From Rhodococcus zopfii NBRC 100606 = JCM 9919 (lineage in GTDB: Bacteria; Actinomycetota; Actinomycetes; Mycobacteriales; Mycobacteriaceae), in assembly GCF_001895025.1 (NCBI RefSeq), contig NZ_BCXI01000023.1, positions 1 to 64,000 of the forward strand: DNA of 64,000 nt, read 5' to 3'. Shown here one piece after another: positions 43,264-53,638 of the stretch (positions are counted from its first letter, which is position 1; every line of letters starts with the position of its first letter). The position numbers were made by a program, and so were the translations under genes. A model generated the notes under the pieces. The model was not told the origin of the DNA. It saw only the letters and a list, made by a program, of their open reading frames with translations, and ran no database searches.

Positions 43264-44133
43264 ATGAACAAGACCGTGCTGCTCACCGGGGGAGGACGCG
43301 GACTCGGGCGCGCCACCGCCGACAGGCTCGCCGCGCGAGGACATCGTGTTCTGCTCACCGCGCGGACGCGGGCCGCCGCCGAAGACGCCGTCGCAACGAT
43401 ACGGCGACAGAATCCGGGCGCTCGACTCGAGCCCCGCTGGGCGGACCTTTCCTCCCTCGACGAGGTGCGCTCCTTGGCCGCGGCGGAAGTTGCCCGCGGC
43501 GAACCGATCGACGTGCTGTTCCACATCGCCGGAATCCTGCAGACCAGCAAGGAACGCCGGCTCACCGTCGACGGTTACGAGGAAACGCTGGCAGTCAATG
43601 CCCTGGCTCCGTTCCTGCTCACCGCATTGCTCATGCCTGCTCTCGAGTGCTCCGCGTCCGCGCGTGTCGTCACCGTGAGTTCGCGGCTTCACCTGCCCGG
43701 ATCCCGTGGCGCACCGGTCGACTTCGACTTCGCCGACCCGCAGCTCGAACACGGCTACCACCCCGACAGGGCCTACAAGAACTCCAAGCTGGCGGTCCTG
43801 TGGTTCACCTACGAACTGCAGCGCCGCCTGGCGGGTCGTGCGATCACGGCGAATGCCGTGTGCCCCGGCTTCGTGCCCAGCACCGCGGCCGCAAGCACCC
43901 GCGGTCTCGAGCGGTTGTTCATGGCGTACGTGCTGCCGCACATGTCTTTCGCCACCTCGGTCGACGCGGCCACCGATTCGCTGGTGTTCATGGCGGTCGA
44001 CCCGGCGCTCGACGGAGTCGGCGGCAAGTTCTTCGGTGAGCGCCACGAACTCGAGTCGAGCCCGCAGTCCCACGACGTCGCGCAGGCCCGCCGGTTCTGG
44101 TCGATGGCCGAGCGTCTCACGGGCCTCGCGTAG
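43264..44133 (+). CDS. Short-chain dehydrogenase/reductase
   Basis: ATG 43264 begins MNKTVLLTGGGRGLGRATAD with the SDR cofactor motif TGGGRGLG; 289 aa. The other SDR marks are HIAGI (NNAG equivalent), VVTVSSRLH with the catalytic Ser, and AYKNSK (YxxxK). The overall pattern is like retinol dehydrogenase/WWOX-type and light-dependent protochlorophyllide reductase-like SDRs (PGSRGAPVDFDF insertion). The substrate is unknown. GAGACG-rich sequence upstream gives only a weak ribosome-binding site. Confidence 0.9.
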   Translation: MNKTVLLTGGGRGLGRATADRLAARGHRVLLTARTRAAAEDAVATIRRQNPGARLEPRWADLSSLDEVRSLAAAEVARGEPIDVLFHIAGILQTSKERRLTVDGYEETLAVNALAPFLLTALLMPALECSASARVVTVSSRLHLPGSRGAPVDFDFADPQLEHGYHPDRAYKNSKLAVLWFTYELQRRLAGRAITANAVCPGFVPSTAAASTRGLERLFMAYVLPHMSFATSVDAATDSLVFMAVDPALDGVGGKFFGERHELESSPQSHDVAQARRFWSMAERLTGLA

Positions 44134-44229
44134 CCGGCCTTCCCGGTTTTCCACACGCGGATCTCACCGAACCGGAACTCATCGTTGGCAAGTTGTCGGT
44201 TCGACACGACGGAATCCGTCGTCGCCGTG

Positions 44230-44829
44230 TCAGAAGGTGTCGTTGATGGTAATTCGATCGTAGGCGGTGGGAAAATTGTCGGCACTGATGCAGTTCAGCG
44301 TCGTCGTCTGACCGACGGGGATCTGTTCGGTACTGCAGTCCACCAGCGCGACCACCTCGTTCCCGCGCATGAACTTGACTTCGACGAGTGCTCCATCACG
44401 CTCGGTCCGATTGTTGGTGACTTTCAAGCCTTCGATCCGAACATCACCGAACGAGTCCTGGGAGACTTGCCATCCCGATGCGTATCGGAACCCCGACACG
44501 TCGAAACCTTGGCCCTCGACGATGGTCAGCGGATTGTCGGACCCGCCCGGTGCGGCATCCTCGGCTTCCGCGGTTTCGATTGCCTCGTTCACTTCGTTGG
44601 CAGCGAATCCGAGGAACGCCACGCATCCACCGATCACCAACACCACCATCGCGAGTATTGCGAGGAGAATGTTCCGAACTGTGTGGGATTTGTTGGGGGC
44701 CGGCACCGGATGCGGTGGGCCGGTTTGAACCCTGTCGGTCCATGACGTTCCGTCCCACCAGCGCACAACACCGGACGGGTCAGGATAAAATCCCGGCGCG
44801 GGCTGCCGAGCACCCGGATTCTGGGACAT
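44230..44829 (-). CDS. DUF2510 membrane protein with extracytoplasmic domain
   Basis: ATG 44829 follows GGGAGG by about 9 bp; 199 aa. The N-terminal DUF2510 motif is PGFYPDPSGVVRWWDGTSWTD (about residues 12-32; here shortened in view). A Pro-rich linker leads to one membrane helix (ILLAILAMVVLVIGGCVAFL), then an outer domain resembling FxLYD/DUF4352 β-sandwiches (LKVTNNRTERDGALVEVKF). Such proteins are common, uncharacterised cell-envelope proteins of actinobacteria. Codon use and GC are somewhat lower than in neighbouring genes. Confidence 0.85.
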   Translation of the reverse strand: MSQNPGARQPAPGFYPDPSGVVRWWDGTSWTDRVQTGPPHPVPAPNKSHTVRNILLAILAMVVLVIGGCVAFLGFAANEVNEAIETAEAEDAAPGGSDNPLTIVEGQGFDVSGFRYASGWQVSQDSFGDVRIEGLKVTNNRTERDGALVEVKFMRGNEVVALVDCSTEQIPVGQTTTLNCISADNFPTAYDRITINDTF

Positions 44830-45084
44830 CGCGATACCCTCCCGCACGTGCTGGGCGCGTCAACGCGTGGGCTTTCTTTCCGGCAGAGCGTAGCGCGGTG
44901 ATCGGCCGGATACGCCGGATTGTATGAGGTTCGGTCTCGGGCGGGACAAGGGACGAAGGGCATCCGACCCTGTCTGAATCACCGTCGTCCGGTCGGCGCG
45001 AGAACCGCAGCACCGGGGTGGGTCACTCGGCTGAACTCGGCCGGATCGTCGCTGTCGAAAGACAGGTCGAGACCGATTCGGTGG

Positions 45085-45158
45085 TGCCCCCGGCAGGATT
45101 CGAACCTGCGACCTAGAGATTAGAAGGCTCTTGCTCTATCCACCTGAGCTACGGAGGC
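45085..45158 (-). tRNA. tRNA-Arg (anticodon TCT)
   Basis: The reverse strand has acceptor GCCTCCG paired with CGGGGGC (one G-U), D-arm TAGCTCAGGTGGATAGAGCA, anticodon loop CCTTCTAAT with TCT, and T-arm GCAGGTTCGAATCCTGC. Discriminator A is followed by an encoded CCA (45084-45082), unlike the other tRNAs here. Confidence 0.96.
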
Positions 45159-45310
45159 GCGAGGAGCATCGTATCCGCTGGGCTCCTCATCGGGAATTTC
45201 GGGCAGCCCGGCTGCGGGGACGGGCCCGGGCCGGCGCGGCCGATCGAGCCGGGATCGCCCGATTCTCCTGCGGGATCCGGGCGCGAGGATACACTTCGCA
45301 GGTAAGTGGA

Positions 45311-45326
45311 TGTGAGGTGTTTCACA
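45311..45326. promoter_or_regulatory. Perfect CRP-type site over the coxM RBS and start
   Basis: TGTGAGGTGTTTCACA matches the CRP/GlxR/Cmr consensus TGTGA-N6-TCACA exactly. It contains the coxM ribosome-binding site (GAGGTG) and ends on the A of the ATG. Confidence 0.6.
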
Positions 45327-46207
45327 TGCAGGTGCCTGGGTCATTCGAGTACGAACGCGCCACGGGAATCGACCACGCGATCGCGCTGCTGGACAAATTG
45401 GGCGACGAGGCGCGGGTTGTCGCCGGCGGGCACAGCCTGCTGCCGATGATGAAGTTGCGGCTGGCAAACCCCGAATTCTTGATCGACATCAACGACCTCG
45501 CGGGCGAGCTCGGCTATATCGACGTCGATGACGACGCTGTGCGGATCGGCGCGATGGTCCGCCACCGGCAGCTGCTCGAGTCCGATGAACTCGCCGCGGT
45601 CTTTCCGATCTTCCGCGACGCGGAGAAGGTGATCGCCGATCCGATCGTCCGCAACCGCGGCACGCTCGGCGGGTCACTGTGCCAGGCCGACCCTGCCGAG
45701 GACCTGTCGACGGTGTGCACCGCGCTCGACGCCACGTGCGTGCTGCGCGGACCGTCCGGAACCCGGGAACTGCCGCTGGCCGCCTTCCAGCTCGGCCCCT
45801 ACGAAACCGCCGCCGCGAGCAACGAGCTTCTCGTCGAGATTCGTCTGCCGCGCCACGGCACCGGATCCAGTGCGTACGCGAAAGTCGAACGGCGCGCGGG
45901 GGACTGGGCCATCGCGGCCGTCGGGGCGGCGGTGTGGATGAACGGCGGGACGATCGAGCAGGCGCGGGTCGCGCTCACCGCGGTGCGGCCCGACCCCGAC
46001 GCGCTCGCCGAACTCGGCGAGTTCCTGCGTGGCGCCGAGCCTTCCGAAGATCTGTTCCGTGAGGCCGGGACGAGAGCCGCCGCCGCATGCAACCCCGACG
46101 CCGACCAGCGCGGAACCGCCGAATACAAGCGTCATCTCGCGTCGGAACTGACCGTACGCACGCTGCGCCGTGCCATCGAACGGATCGTCGCTGCCGAAAG
46201 GGGCTGA
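45326..46207 (+). CDS. coxM: CO dehydrogenase medium (FAD) subunit
   Basis: ATG 45326 follows GAGGTG by 8 bp; 293 aa, as usual for CoxM. FAD-binding signatures are VVAGGHSLLPMMKLRLANPE (residues about 32-51), RIGAMVRHRQL and RNRGTLGGSLCQADPAED. It passes electrons from the iron-sulfur subunit to the acceptor at the membrane. It is first in the order M-S-L, the order of form I aerobic CO dehydrogenases. coxS starts 4 bp after its stop. Confidence 0.94.
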   Translation: MQVPGSFEYERATGIDHAIALLDKLGDEARVVAGGHSLLPMMKLRLANPEFLIDINDLAGELGYIDVDDDAVRIGAMVRHRQLLESDELAAVFPIFRDAEKVIADPIVRNRGTLGGSLCQADPAEDLSTVCTALDATCVLRGPSGTRELPLAAFQLGPYETAAASNELLVEIRLPRHGTGSSAYAKVERRAGDWAIAAVGAAVWMNGGTIEQARVALTAVRPDPDALAELGEFLRGAEPSEDLFREAGTRAAAACNPDADQRGTAEYKRHLASELTVRTLRRAIERIVAAERG

Positions 46208-46211
46208 GCTC

Positions 46212-46705
<494 letters not shown>

Positions 46706-46709
<4 letters not shown>

Positions 46710-49117
46710 CCGCCGTCGAACCGGACCGGAAGAATCCGGAGACCGTCGACAACGAGACCGTCGACAACGACCGGACGCCGTGCGGGCACGGCCGGATGCT
46801 CCGCAAGGAGGACCCCCGCTTCATCCGCGGTCGCGGCAACTACGTCGACGACGTCCAACTGCCCGGCATGTTGCATCTGGCGATCCTGCGGGCCCCCGTC
46901 GCGCACGCGACGCTCGTGAGCATCGACACCACCGCCGCGCAGGCGCACCCGAAGGTCAAGGCCGTGATCACCGGCGCCGACCTCGCAGGCAAGGGCCTGG
47001 CCTGGATGCCGACGCTGTCCAACGACGTGCAGGCCGTGCTGGTCACCGACAAGGTCCGGTTCTTCGGGCAGGAGGTCGCGTTCGTCGTCGCCGAGGACCG
47101 CTACTCGGCCCGGGACGCGCTCGAACTCATCGACGTCGAATACGAGCAGCTCGACCCGGTGATCGATGTCCGCCGTGCACTCGCACAGGACGCGCCGGTG
47201 ATCCGCACCGACCTCGACGGCAAGACCGACAATCACTGCTTCGACTGGGAGACCGGCGACGCCGCCGCCACCGACGCCGCGTTCGCGAAGGCCGACGTGG
47301 TGTCCCGGCAGGAGATCGTCTACCCGCGCGTGCACCCGGCGCCGATGGAGACCTGCGGGGCCGTCGCCGACCTGGACCGCGTCAGCGGCAAGCTGACCCT
47401 GTGGTCGACCAGCCAGGCCCCGCACGCGCACCGCACCCTGTATGCGCTGGTCGCCGGGCTGCCCGAACACAAGATCCGGGTGATCTCCCCGGATATCGGC
47501 GGCGGTTTCGGCAACAAGGTGCCGATCTACCCGGGATACGTGTGCGCGATCGTCGCGTCGCTGCTGACCGGCAAACCCGTCAAGTGGATGGAGGATCGCA
47601 GCGAAAACCTGATCAGCACCGGGTTCGCCCGTGACTACGTGATGGTCGGGGAAATCGCCGCCACGAACGACGGCCGGATCCTGGCGGTCCGCACGCAGGT
47701 CCTCGCCGACCACGGCGCCTTCAACGGCACCGCGGCACCGGTGAAGTACCCGGCCGGATTCTTCGGGGTGTTCACCGGCAGCTACGACATCGAGGCCGCC
47801 TACTGCCACATGACCGCCGTGTACACCAACAAGGCACCCGGCGGTGTCGCCTACGCGTGCTCGTTCCGCATCACCGAGGCGGTGTACCTCGTCGAGCGGC
47901 TCGTCGACTGCCTCGCGTACGACCTCGACATGGACCCGGCGCAGCTGCGGCTGAAGAATCTGCTGCGCCCCGAGCAGTTCCCGTACACCAGCAAGACCGG
48001 CTGGAAGTACGACTCCGGGGACTACGCGACGACGATGCACAAGGCCATGGACCTGTTCGGCTACGACGATCTGCGCCGCGAGCAGGCGGAGCGCCGCGAA
48101 CGCGGCGAGGTGATGGGTATCGGCATGGCGTTCTTCACCGAGGCCGTAGGAGCCGGGCCCCGCAAGGACATGGACATCCTCGGGCTGGGCATGGCCGACG
48201 GCTGCGAACTGCGTGTGCATCCCACCGGCAAGGCCGTGGTGCGGCTGTCGGTGCAGTCACAGGGCCAGGGGCACGAGACAACGTTCGCGCAGATCGTCGC
48301 CGAGGAACTCGGCATCCCGCCGCAGGACATCGACGTCGTGCACGGCGACACCGACAACACCCCGTTCGGGCTCGGCACCTACGGGAGCCGCTCGACGCCG
48401 GTCTCGGGCGCGGCGGCCGCGCTGGTCGCCCGCAAGGTCCGCGACAAGGCGAAGATCATCGCGTCCGGGATGCTCGAGGTGTCCGTCGCCGACCTGGAAT
48501 GGGAGAAGGGACGCTTCCACGTGGCCGGCGACCCCGACGCCGCCGTCACGATCCAGGACATCGCGATGCGCTCGTACGGCGCCGGCGACCTACCGGAGGG
48601 TGTCGAGGGCGGGCTCGAGGCCCAGATCTGTTACAACCCGGAGAATCTCACGTACCCATACGGCGCGTATTTCTGCGTCGTGGACATCGACCCGGGCACC
48701 GCACAGGTCACCGTGCGGCGGTTCCTCGCCGTCGACGACTGCGGCACCCGCATCAACCCGATGATCATCGAGGGCCAGGTGCACGGCGGCATCGTCGACG
48801 GCATCGGGATGGCGCTGATGGAGATGATCGAATTCGACGAGAACGGAACCTGTCTCAGCGGTTCGTTCATGGACTATCTGATTCCCACCGCGCTGGAGGT
48901 GCCGCGCCTGGAGACCGGGTTCACCGTCACCCAGTCGCCGCACCACCCGATCGGCGCCAAGGGCATCGGTGAATCCGCGACCGTCGGGTCCCCGCCCGCC
49001 GTCGTCAACGCCGTCGTCGACGCCCTGAAACCGTTCGGTGTCCGCCATGCGGACATGCCGCTGACGCCGTCGCGGGTGTGGGAGGCGATGCAGGGCCGGG
49101 CGACACCACCGATCTGA
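46706..49117 (+). CDS. coxL: CO dehydrogenase large subunit, form I (Mo-Cu)
   Basis: The 803-aa product carries the form I active-site signature AYACSFR (pattern AYxCSFR) with Cys385, the residue that ligates Cu in the [Mo-S-Cu] centre; form II proteins have AYRGAGR. The catalytic Glu is E756 in GAKGIGESATVG. Molybdopterin-binding stretches include PDIGGGFGNKVPIYPG and QSQGQGHETTFAQI. The enzyme oxidises CO to CO2, feeding electrons to respiration. The start overlaps the coxS stop, and GAGGGGG precedes it. Length compares with 809 in Oligotropha. Confidence 0.96.
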
Positions 49118-49138
49118 CGGGGAGCGTGGAGGAGAACC

Positions 49139-50014
49139 ATGGACCTGACCGCGCGGGCCGCGCAGCTTTCCGCCGAACGCCGGCCGTTCGTCCGCGCCAC
49201 CGTGGTGCGGGCGCAGAAGCCGACGTCCGCGAGATCGGGGGACTGCGCGCTCGTGCTCGGTGACGGCACCATCGAGGGTTTCGTGGGCGGGCAGTGCACC
49301 GAGAATTCGGTGCGGGTCGCGGCCCGGGAGGCACTCGACACCGGCGAGAGTGTGCTGCTGCGGGTGCTGCCCGGTGACGCGCTCGTCTTCCCCGATGCCC
49401 CCGGCGCGACCGTCGCCGTCAATCCCTGCCAATCCGGAGGGGCCATGGAGATCTTCCTCGAGCCGCAGTTGCCGGCGCCGATCCTGGTGATCTCCGGGAC
49501 GTCCCCGATCGCCGACGCCGTCGTGGCGTTCGGGCGGATCCTCGACCTCGACGTCGTCCGCCTGCCCGGCACCGACGTGCCCGACGGGGCGGCCGCCGTG
49601 GTCGTCGCGAGCCTCGGTGGGGAGGAGGCCGCGGTCATCCGCGCCGGCCTCGACGCCGGTGCCGGATACATCGGCCTGGTCGCGAGCCGCGCCCGCGGCC
49701 CCGCGGTCCTCGAACAGCTCGACGTCACCGCCGCCGAACTCGCCCGTATCCACACCCCGGCCGGACTCGACATCGGGGCACGCACCGCCGCGGAGATCGC
49801 CCTGTCCATCGTCGCGGACGTCGTGCGCACGATCCGCAGCGGCAGCCTCGCACCGACCGCACCCGCACCGCAGCCGGTCACCGCCGCAGACCCGGTCTGC
49901 GGCATGACCGTGACCGTCACCGACACCACCCCGCACCTGCGCGTCGACGGCCGCGACGTGTGGTTCTGCTGTCCCGGTTGCCGCCGCGCCTACGAAAAGG
50001 AGCACGCGGCGTGA
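49139..50014 (+). CDS. XdhC/CoxF-family maturation protein with C-terminal YHS domain
   Basis: GGAG lies about 7 bp before ATG 49139; 291 aa. Residues 1-70 match the XdhC/CoxI domain (VRATVVRAQKPTSARSGDCA, GFVGGQCTENSVR). A shortened Rossmann-like XdhC C-domain follows (about 115-230). A Pro/Ala linker leads to a YHS metal-binding domain at 251-291: DPVCGM with C254 and WFCCPGCRRAYEKE with C277, C278 and C281. XdhC proteins insert sulfur or protect Mo cofactor for the partner hydroxylase. The YHS part suggests metal binding, possibly copper for the Mo-S-Cu site (inference). Its TGA overlaps the coxD start. Confidence 0.88.
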   Translation: MDLTARAAQLSAERRPFVRATVVRAQKPTSARSGDCALVLGDGTIEGFVGGQCTENSVRVAAREALDTGESVLLRVLPGDALVFPDAPGATVAVNPCQSGGAMEIFLEPQLPAPILVISGTSPIADAVVAFGRILDLDVVRLPGTDVPDGAAAVVVASLGGEEAAVIRAGLDAGAGYIGLVASRARGPAVLEQLDVTAAELARIHTPAGLDIGARTAAEIALSIVADVVRTIRSGSLAPTAPAPQPVTAADPVCGMTVTVTDTTPHLRVDGRDVWFCCPGCRRAYEKEHAA

Positions 50015-50901
50015 CGGTGCCCGGCCCGGTCCCCACGTTCACCGGCGTCGACGACGTGATCCGGCGGTTCGACGCGCACGACTACCTTCTCGACGAGGGG
50101 ACCGCCACGGCGTTGTACCTCGCGGTCGAACTCGGCCGGCCGTTGCTGCTCGAGGGGGAGCCGGGTGTCGGGAAGACCACCGCCGCCAAGGCACTCGCCC
50201 TGGCGCTGGACGCCCCGCTGATCCGGCTGCAGTGCTACGAGGGACTGACCGCGAGCGAAGCCCTCTACGACTGGAACCATCAGCGGCAACTCCTCGCCAT
50301 CCGCCTCGCCGAGTCCCGCGGCGACACCCTGCACGAAGCCGACCTGTATTCCGAGGACTTCCTCCTCGAACGGCCCGTCCTGCAGTGCGTGCGGCACAGC
50401 GGCCCCACCGCTCCGGTACTGCTCGTCGACGAAATCGACCGTGCCGACGACGAATTCGAGGCGCTGTTGCTCGAGTTCCTCGGCGAGTTCGCCGTCACCG
50501 TGCCGGAGCTGGGCACCCTCACCGCGACCCGGCGGCCGGTGGTGGTGCTCACCTCCAACCGCAGCCGCGACCTGCACGACGCGCTGCGCCGCCGCTGCCT
50601 GTACCACTGGATCGACTACCCGGACCGGGAGCGGGCCGTCGCTATCCTGCGCCGCACCGTGCCGGTCGCCAATGCGGCGCTGATCGCGCGCGCCGCGGAC
50701 TTCGTCGCGACCGTCCGCGCCCTCGACCTGGACAAGGCGCCGGGGATCGCCGAAACCATCGACTGGGTGTCCGCGCTCGCCGCGCTCGGCGTTGCCGATC
50801 TCGTGCGGTCCGACGTGACCGGGCTCGCGGCCCTCGCCAAGACCCCCGACGACCTCGACGCGATCCGCGGTGCCTACCGGGAGTTCGTGGAAGCCCCGTG
50901 A
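50011..50901 (+). CDS. coxD: MoxR-type AAA+ ATPase for CO dehydrogenase maturation
   Basis: GTG 50011 overlaps the preceding TGA (GTGA) and follows AAGGAG by 8 bp; 296 aa. AAA+ motifs are Walker A GEPGVGKT (about residue 52), Walker B VLLVDEIDRAD and sensor 1 VVLTSNRSRD. LIRLQCYEGLTASEALYDWN is typical of CoxD-type MoxR proteins. In Oligotropha CoxD is needed to assemble the [Mo-S-Cu] centre in apo-CoxL. The partner VWA protein is encoded next. Confidence 0.93.
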   Translation: MTVPGPVPTFTGVDDVIRRFDAHDYLLDEGTATALYLAVELGRPLLLEGEPGVGKTTAAKALALALDAPLIRLQCYEGLTASEALYDWNHQRQLLAIRLAESRGDTLHEADLYSEDFLLERPVLQCVRHSGPTAPVLLVDEIDRADDEFEALLLEFLGEFAVTVPELGTLTATRRPVVVLTSNRSRDLHDALRRRCLYHWIDYPDRERAVAILRRTVPVANAALIARAADFVATVRALDLDKAPGIAETIDWVSALAALGVADLVRSDVTGLAALAKTPDDLDAIRGAYREFVEAP

Positions 50902-52106
50902 TGCCGCACGAATCCGGAGGCGGAGGTGTGCTGCGTGGCGTCGACCGGGCCGCGTTCGCCGTCGCGCTCGTCGATCGGCTGCGCACCGGCGGTGTCACCG
51001 TGCCCGCTGGTGCCGCCGCGACCCTCAGCCGTGCGCTGCACCTGCAGCCCCCACGTACCCGCAGCCGCCTGTACTGGGTGACGCGCCTGACCCTCGTCGA
51101 CCGCCACGACAACCTCGCCGGGTTCGACGCCGCCTTCAGCGCCGTGTTCGACCACGCGGCGCTGCCGCTGGATCCGCACGCGCGCCGCACCGGACCCGAC
51201 GACACCGCCCGCCCCGGCACCGATGTGACCGGGAAGCGGAACGTCGCGGACACCCGTGCCGATCCCTCCCGCGTGACAGCCCCCGTGCCGTGGATCACCC
51301 GTTCCGCCGGTGCCCACACCCCTGACGACACCAGGCCGGGGGAGACGCGGGCCACCGCGCGCGCCGGTTCCGCCGATCAACGGTTCGCGGACATGGACCC
51401 GGCCGCCCTGCGGGAACTCGGCGCTCGGCTGGAACAACTCGCGGTGCGGTGGCCGACCCGCCCGTCCCGCCGCCGCGAACAGCGCAGCAACGGACGCATC
51501 GACCTGCGCGCGAGCATCGCGCGGTCCCGTCACACCGGATTCGAACTGGTGCGCCTGGTGCATTCGCGCCCGCGCCGTCGCCGGCGCCGGATCGTCGTGC
51601 TGTGCGACGTGAGCCGATCGATGCGCGGCCACGCCGAGATCTACCTGCACCTGATGCGGGCCGCGGTCCGGGCCGGTGACGCGGAGGTGTTCGCGTTCGG
51701 GACCACACCGACCCGCCTGACCGCGACCCTCGCGCACCGCTCCGTGGAGCGCGCCGTCGACGAAGCGAACGCGAAGGTCGCCGACCGGTACGGCGGCACC
51801 CGCATCGCCCACAGCCTCGCCGAGATCCTCGGTTCGCATCGCGGGCACCTGCTGCGCGGCGCGATCGTCGTGATCGCCTCCGACGGATGGGACAGCGACG
51901 ACCCGGCCGACCTGGCGCGCACCATGGCGCGGATCCGCCGCCGCGCGCACCGCGTCGTCTGGCTCAACCCCCGCGCCGGCAGCCCGGGGTTCTCCCCGAG
52001 CGCCGGAGCGATGGCCGCGGCACTGCCGTACTGCGACGCACTGCTGCCCGCGGACACCTTCGCCGCGCTGCACGACGTGCTCGACAACGTCGTCGCTGCG
52101 CGATGA
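50901..52106 (+). CDS. coxE: VWA-domain protein, CoxE-type
   Basis: The ATG at 50901 shares its A with the coxD TGA (a GTG at 50898 is an alternative); 401 aa. A long variable middle rich in Arg, Thr and Asp (about 90-170) precedes a CoxE-type VWA domain (about 215-400) with the MIDAS-like DVSRSMRGHAEIYLH and SDGWDSDDPADL. MoxR ATPase/VWA pairs act together as metal-insertion or remodelling chaperones; here for CoxL maturation. It ends the cox operon; no coxG, coxC or molybdenum-cofactor gene follows. Confidence 0.92.
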   Translation: MPHESGGGGVLRGVDRAAFAVALVDRLRTGGVTVPAGAAATLSRALHLQPPRTRSRLYWVTRLTLVDRHDNLAGFDAAFSAVFDHAALPLDPHARRTGPDDTARPGTDVTGKRNVADTRADPSRVTAPVPWITRSAGAHTPDDTRPGETRATARAGSADQRFADMDPAALRELGARLEQLAVRWPTRPSRRREQRSNGRIDLRASIARSRHTGFELVRLVHSRPRRRRRRIVVLCDVSRSMRGHAEIYLHLMRAAVRAGDAEVFAFGTTPTRLTATLAHRSVERAVDEANAKVADRYGGTRIAHSLAEILGSHRGHLLRGAIVVIASDGWDSDDPADLARTMARIRRRAHRVVWLNPRAGSPGFSPSAGAMAAALPYCDALLPADTFAALHDVLDNVVAAR

Positions 52107-52215
52107 CCGGCGTTTCCCCTCCCCGGCTGTCATCGGGCCGTTGTGCCCTACCGGGTCCGCGCCGGGTGTTCTGTACTGAGGGCATGCCGCGGGCGTGGTG
52201 CTGGAGGTGAAATCC

Positions 52216-53556
52216 GTGCCGAAGACGAACGCTGAGACATCGAGTCGGGCCCGGATCGAGCGTGCCGGGCCGGCGGACCTCACCGTGCTCGCGACCGACC
52301 GGGGACCGGTACCGATGAACATCGGTGCGATCCTCGGGTTCGACGCATCGCCGGGCCCCGATCTGTCCACGGTGAGTGCTCATCTCGCAGAGCGGATTCC
52401 CCACATTCCGCGGCTGCGACAGCGGTTGCAGCGGGTGCCGATCGGCTGCGGGCATCCGGTGTGGGTCGACGACCCGGGCTTCACCCTCGAACACCATCTG
52501 ACCGAACAGGATTGGCCCGCACCGGCAGGCGAGCGCCAACTCTTCGACCTCGCGGCCGAATTCGTCTGCACCCCCCTGTCTCGCGATCGGCCGTTGTGGC
52601 AGGCGCGACTGGTGGCGGACCGATCGAGCGGGCGAACCGCATTGATCGTCGTGCTGCACCACGTGCTCGCCGACGGTCTCGGTGGCCTGGCGGTGCTTGC
52701 CGCGCTGACCGACAGCGGACCGCGCCCCGCCGGTCCGGTCTTTCCGCAACCACCGCCGAGCCGAAAGGCGCTGGCCGCCGATGCCGCGCGAAGGCGGGTC
52801 ACCGCTGTGCGAACGCTCCCGGTCGCGATGCGCCGGGGATTCGCGGGGTTGCGTGAACTCGGCCTCGGCCGAAGCAGGCCCCACCTCGTGGAGCCGACAT
52901 CGCTGAACCGGCCGACGTCGAGCCGGCGGCGCGTGACACGCATCGTCGTTCCGCTGGCCGAGGTCACCTCCCTGGCGCACAGCCACCACGGCACCGTCAA
53001 CGACATCGTGGTGGCGGCGGTCACCGGTGCCATGCTGGCCGGCCTCCGGGCCCGCGGGGAGCGTCCCGGCCGGTTGGTGGTCTCGGTGCCGATTTCGGGA
53101 CGCCGCACTGCGACCGCGGACCGTCTCGGCAACGTCACCGGTGTCCGCCCTGTCTCGGTACCGGCGATCGTGGACGACGAAGACCGTCTCACCCGGATCG
53201 TCGCGGCGACGAGTGCTGCCCACGGACAACCGGCACGTGCGTCGTCCGGCGGGCCTCTCGGACTGGCGTTTCGGGCGTTGGGCCGGCTCGGCATGTTCCG
53301 GCTGTTCATCGATCATCAGCGGATGGTGCACACCTTCGTGACCAATCTGCGCGGCCCGGCCGAGCCCGTGGAACTGGCCGGGTTCCGGGTGCGGTCGCTG
53401 GTGCCGCTGGTGGTCACCCCCGGCAACGTGGGCGTGACGTTCGCGGTGCTGTCGTACGCGGGCGATTTGGGAATCACCCTGGTCGCAGATCCCGCGATCG
53501 TCCCCGACCAGGATGAGATGGCCCAGAATGTGGCCGACACAGTGGCTCGGCTGTAG
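52216..53556 (+). CDS. Wax ester synthase/diacylglycerol acyltransferase (WS/DGAT)
   Basis: GTG 52216 follows GGAGG by 8 bp; 446 aa, near the usual 450-470. The catalytic HHxxxDG motif is HHVLADG (148-154). Other family marks are PVPMNIGAILGFD, RDRPLWQARLV, GTVNDIVVAAVTGAM and FVTNLRGPAEPVELAGF. It esterifies acyl-CoA to long-chain alcohol or diacylglycerol for storage lipid, at the membrane/lipid-droplet surface. It is separated from coxE by 109 bp and looks monocistronic. Confidence 0.93.
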   Translation: MPKTNAETSSRARIERAGPADLTVLATDRGPVPMNIGAILGFDASPGPDLSTVSAHLAERIPHIPRLRQRLQRVPIGCGHPVWVDDPGFTLEHHLTEQDWPAPAGERQLFDLAAEFVCTPLSRDRPLWQARLVADRSSGRTALIVVLHHVLADGLGGLAVLAALTDSGPRPAGPVFPQPPPSRKALAADAARRRVTAVRTLPVAMRRGFAGLRELGLGRSRPHLVEPTSLNRPTSSRRRVTRIVVPLAEVTSLAHSHHGTVNDIVVAAVTGAMLAGLRARGERPGRLVVSVPISGRRTATADRLGNVTGVRPVSVPAIVDDEDRLTRIVAATSAAHGQPARASSGGPLGLAFRALGRLGMFRLFIDHQRMVHTFVTNLRGPAEPVELAGFRVRSLVPLVVTPGNVGVTFAVLSYAGDLGITLVADPAIVPDQDEMAQNVADTVARL

Positions 53557-53638
53557 CGCTGCACCCCGTCGACCCGTTAGCCTCGCCGGGTGGGGCGGAG
53601 GCCTTCGGGCGGCCGGAGCCGCCCGAAGGGAACACCGG

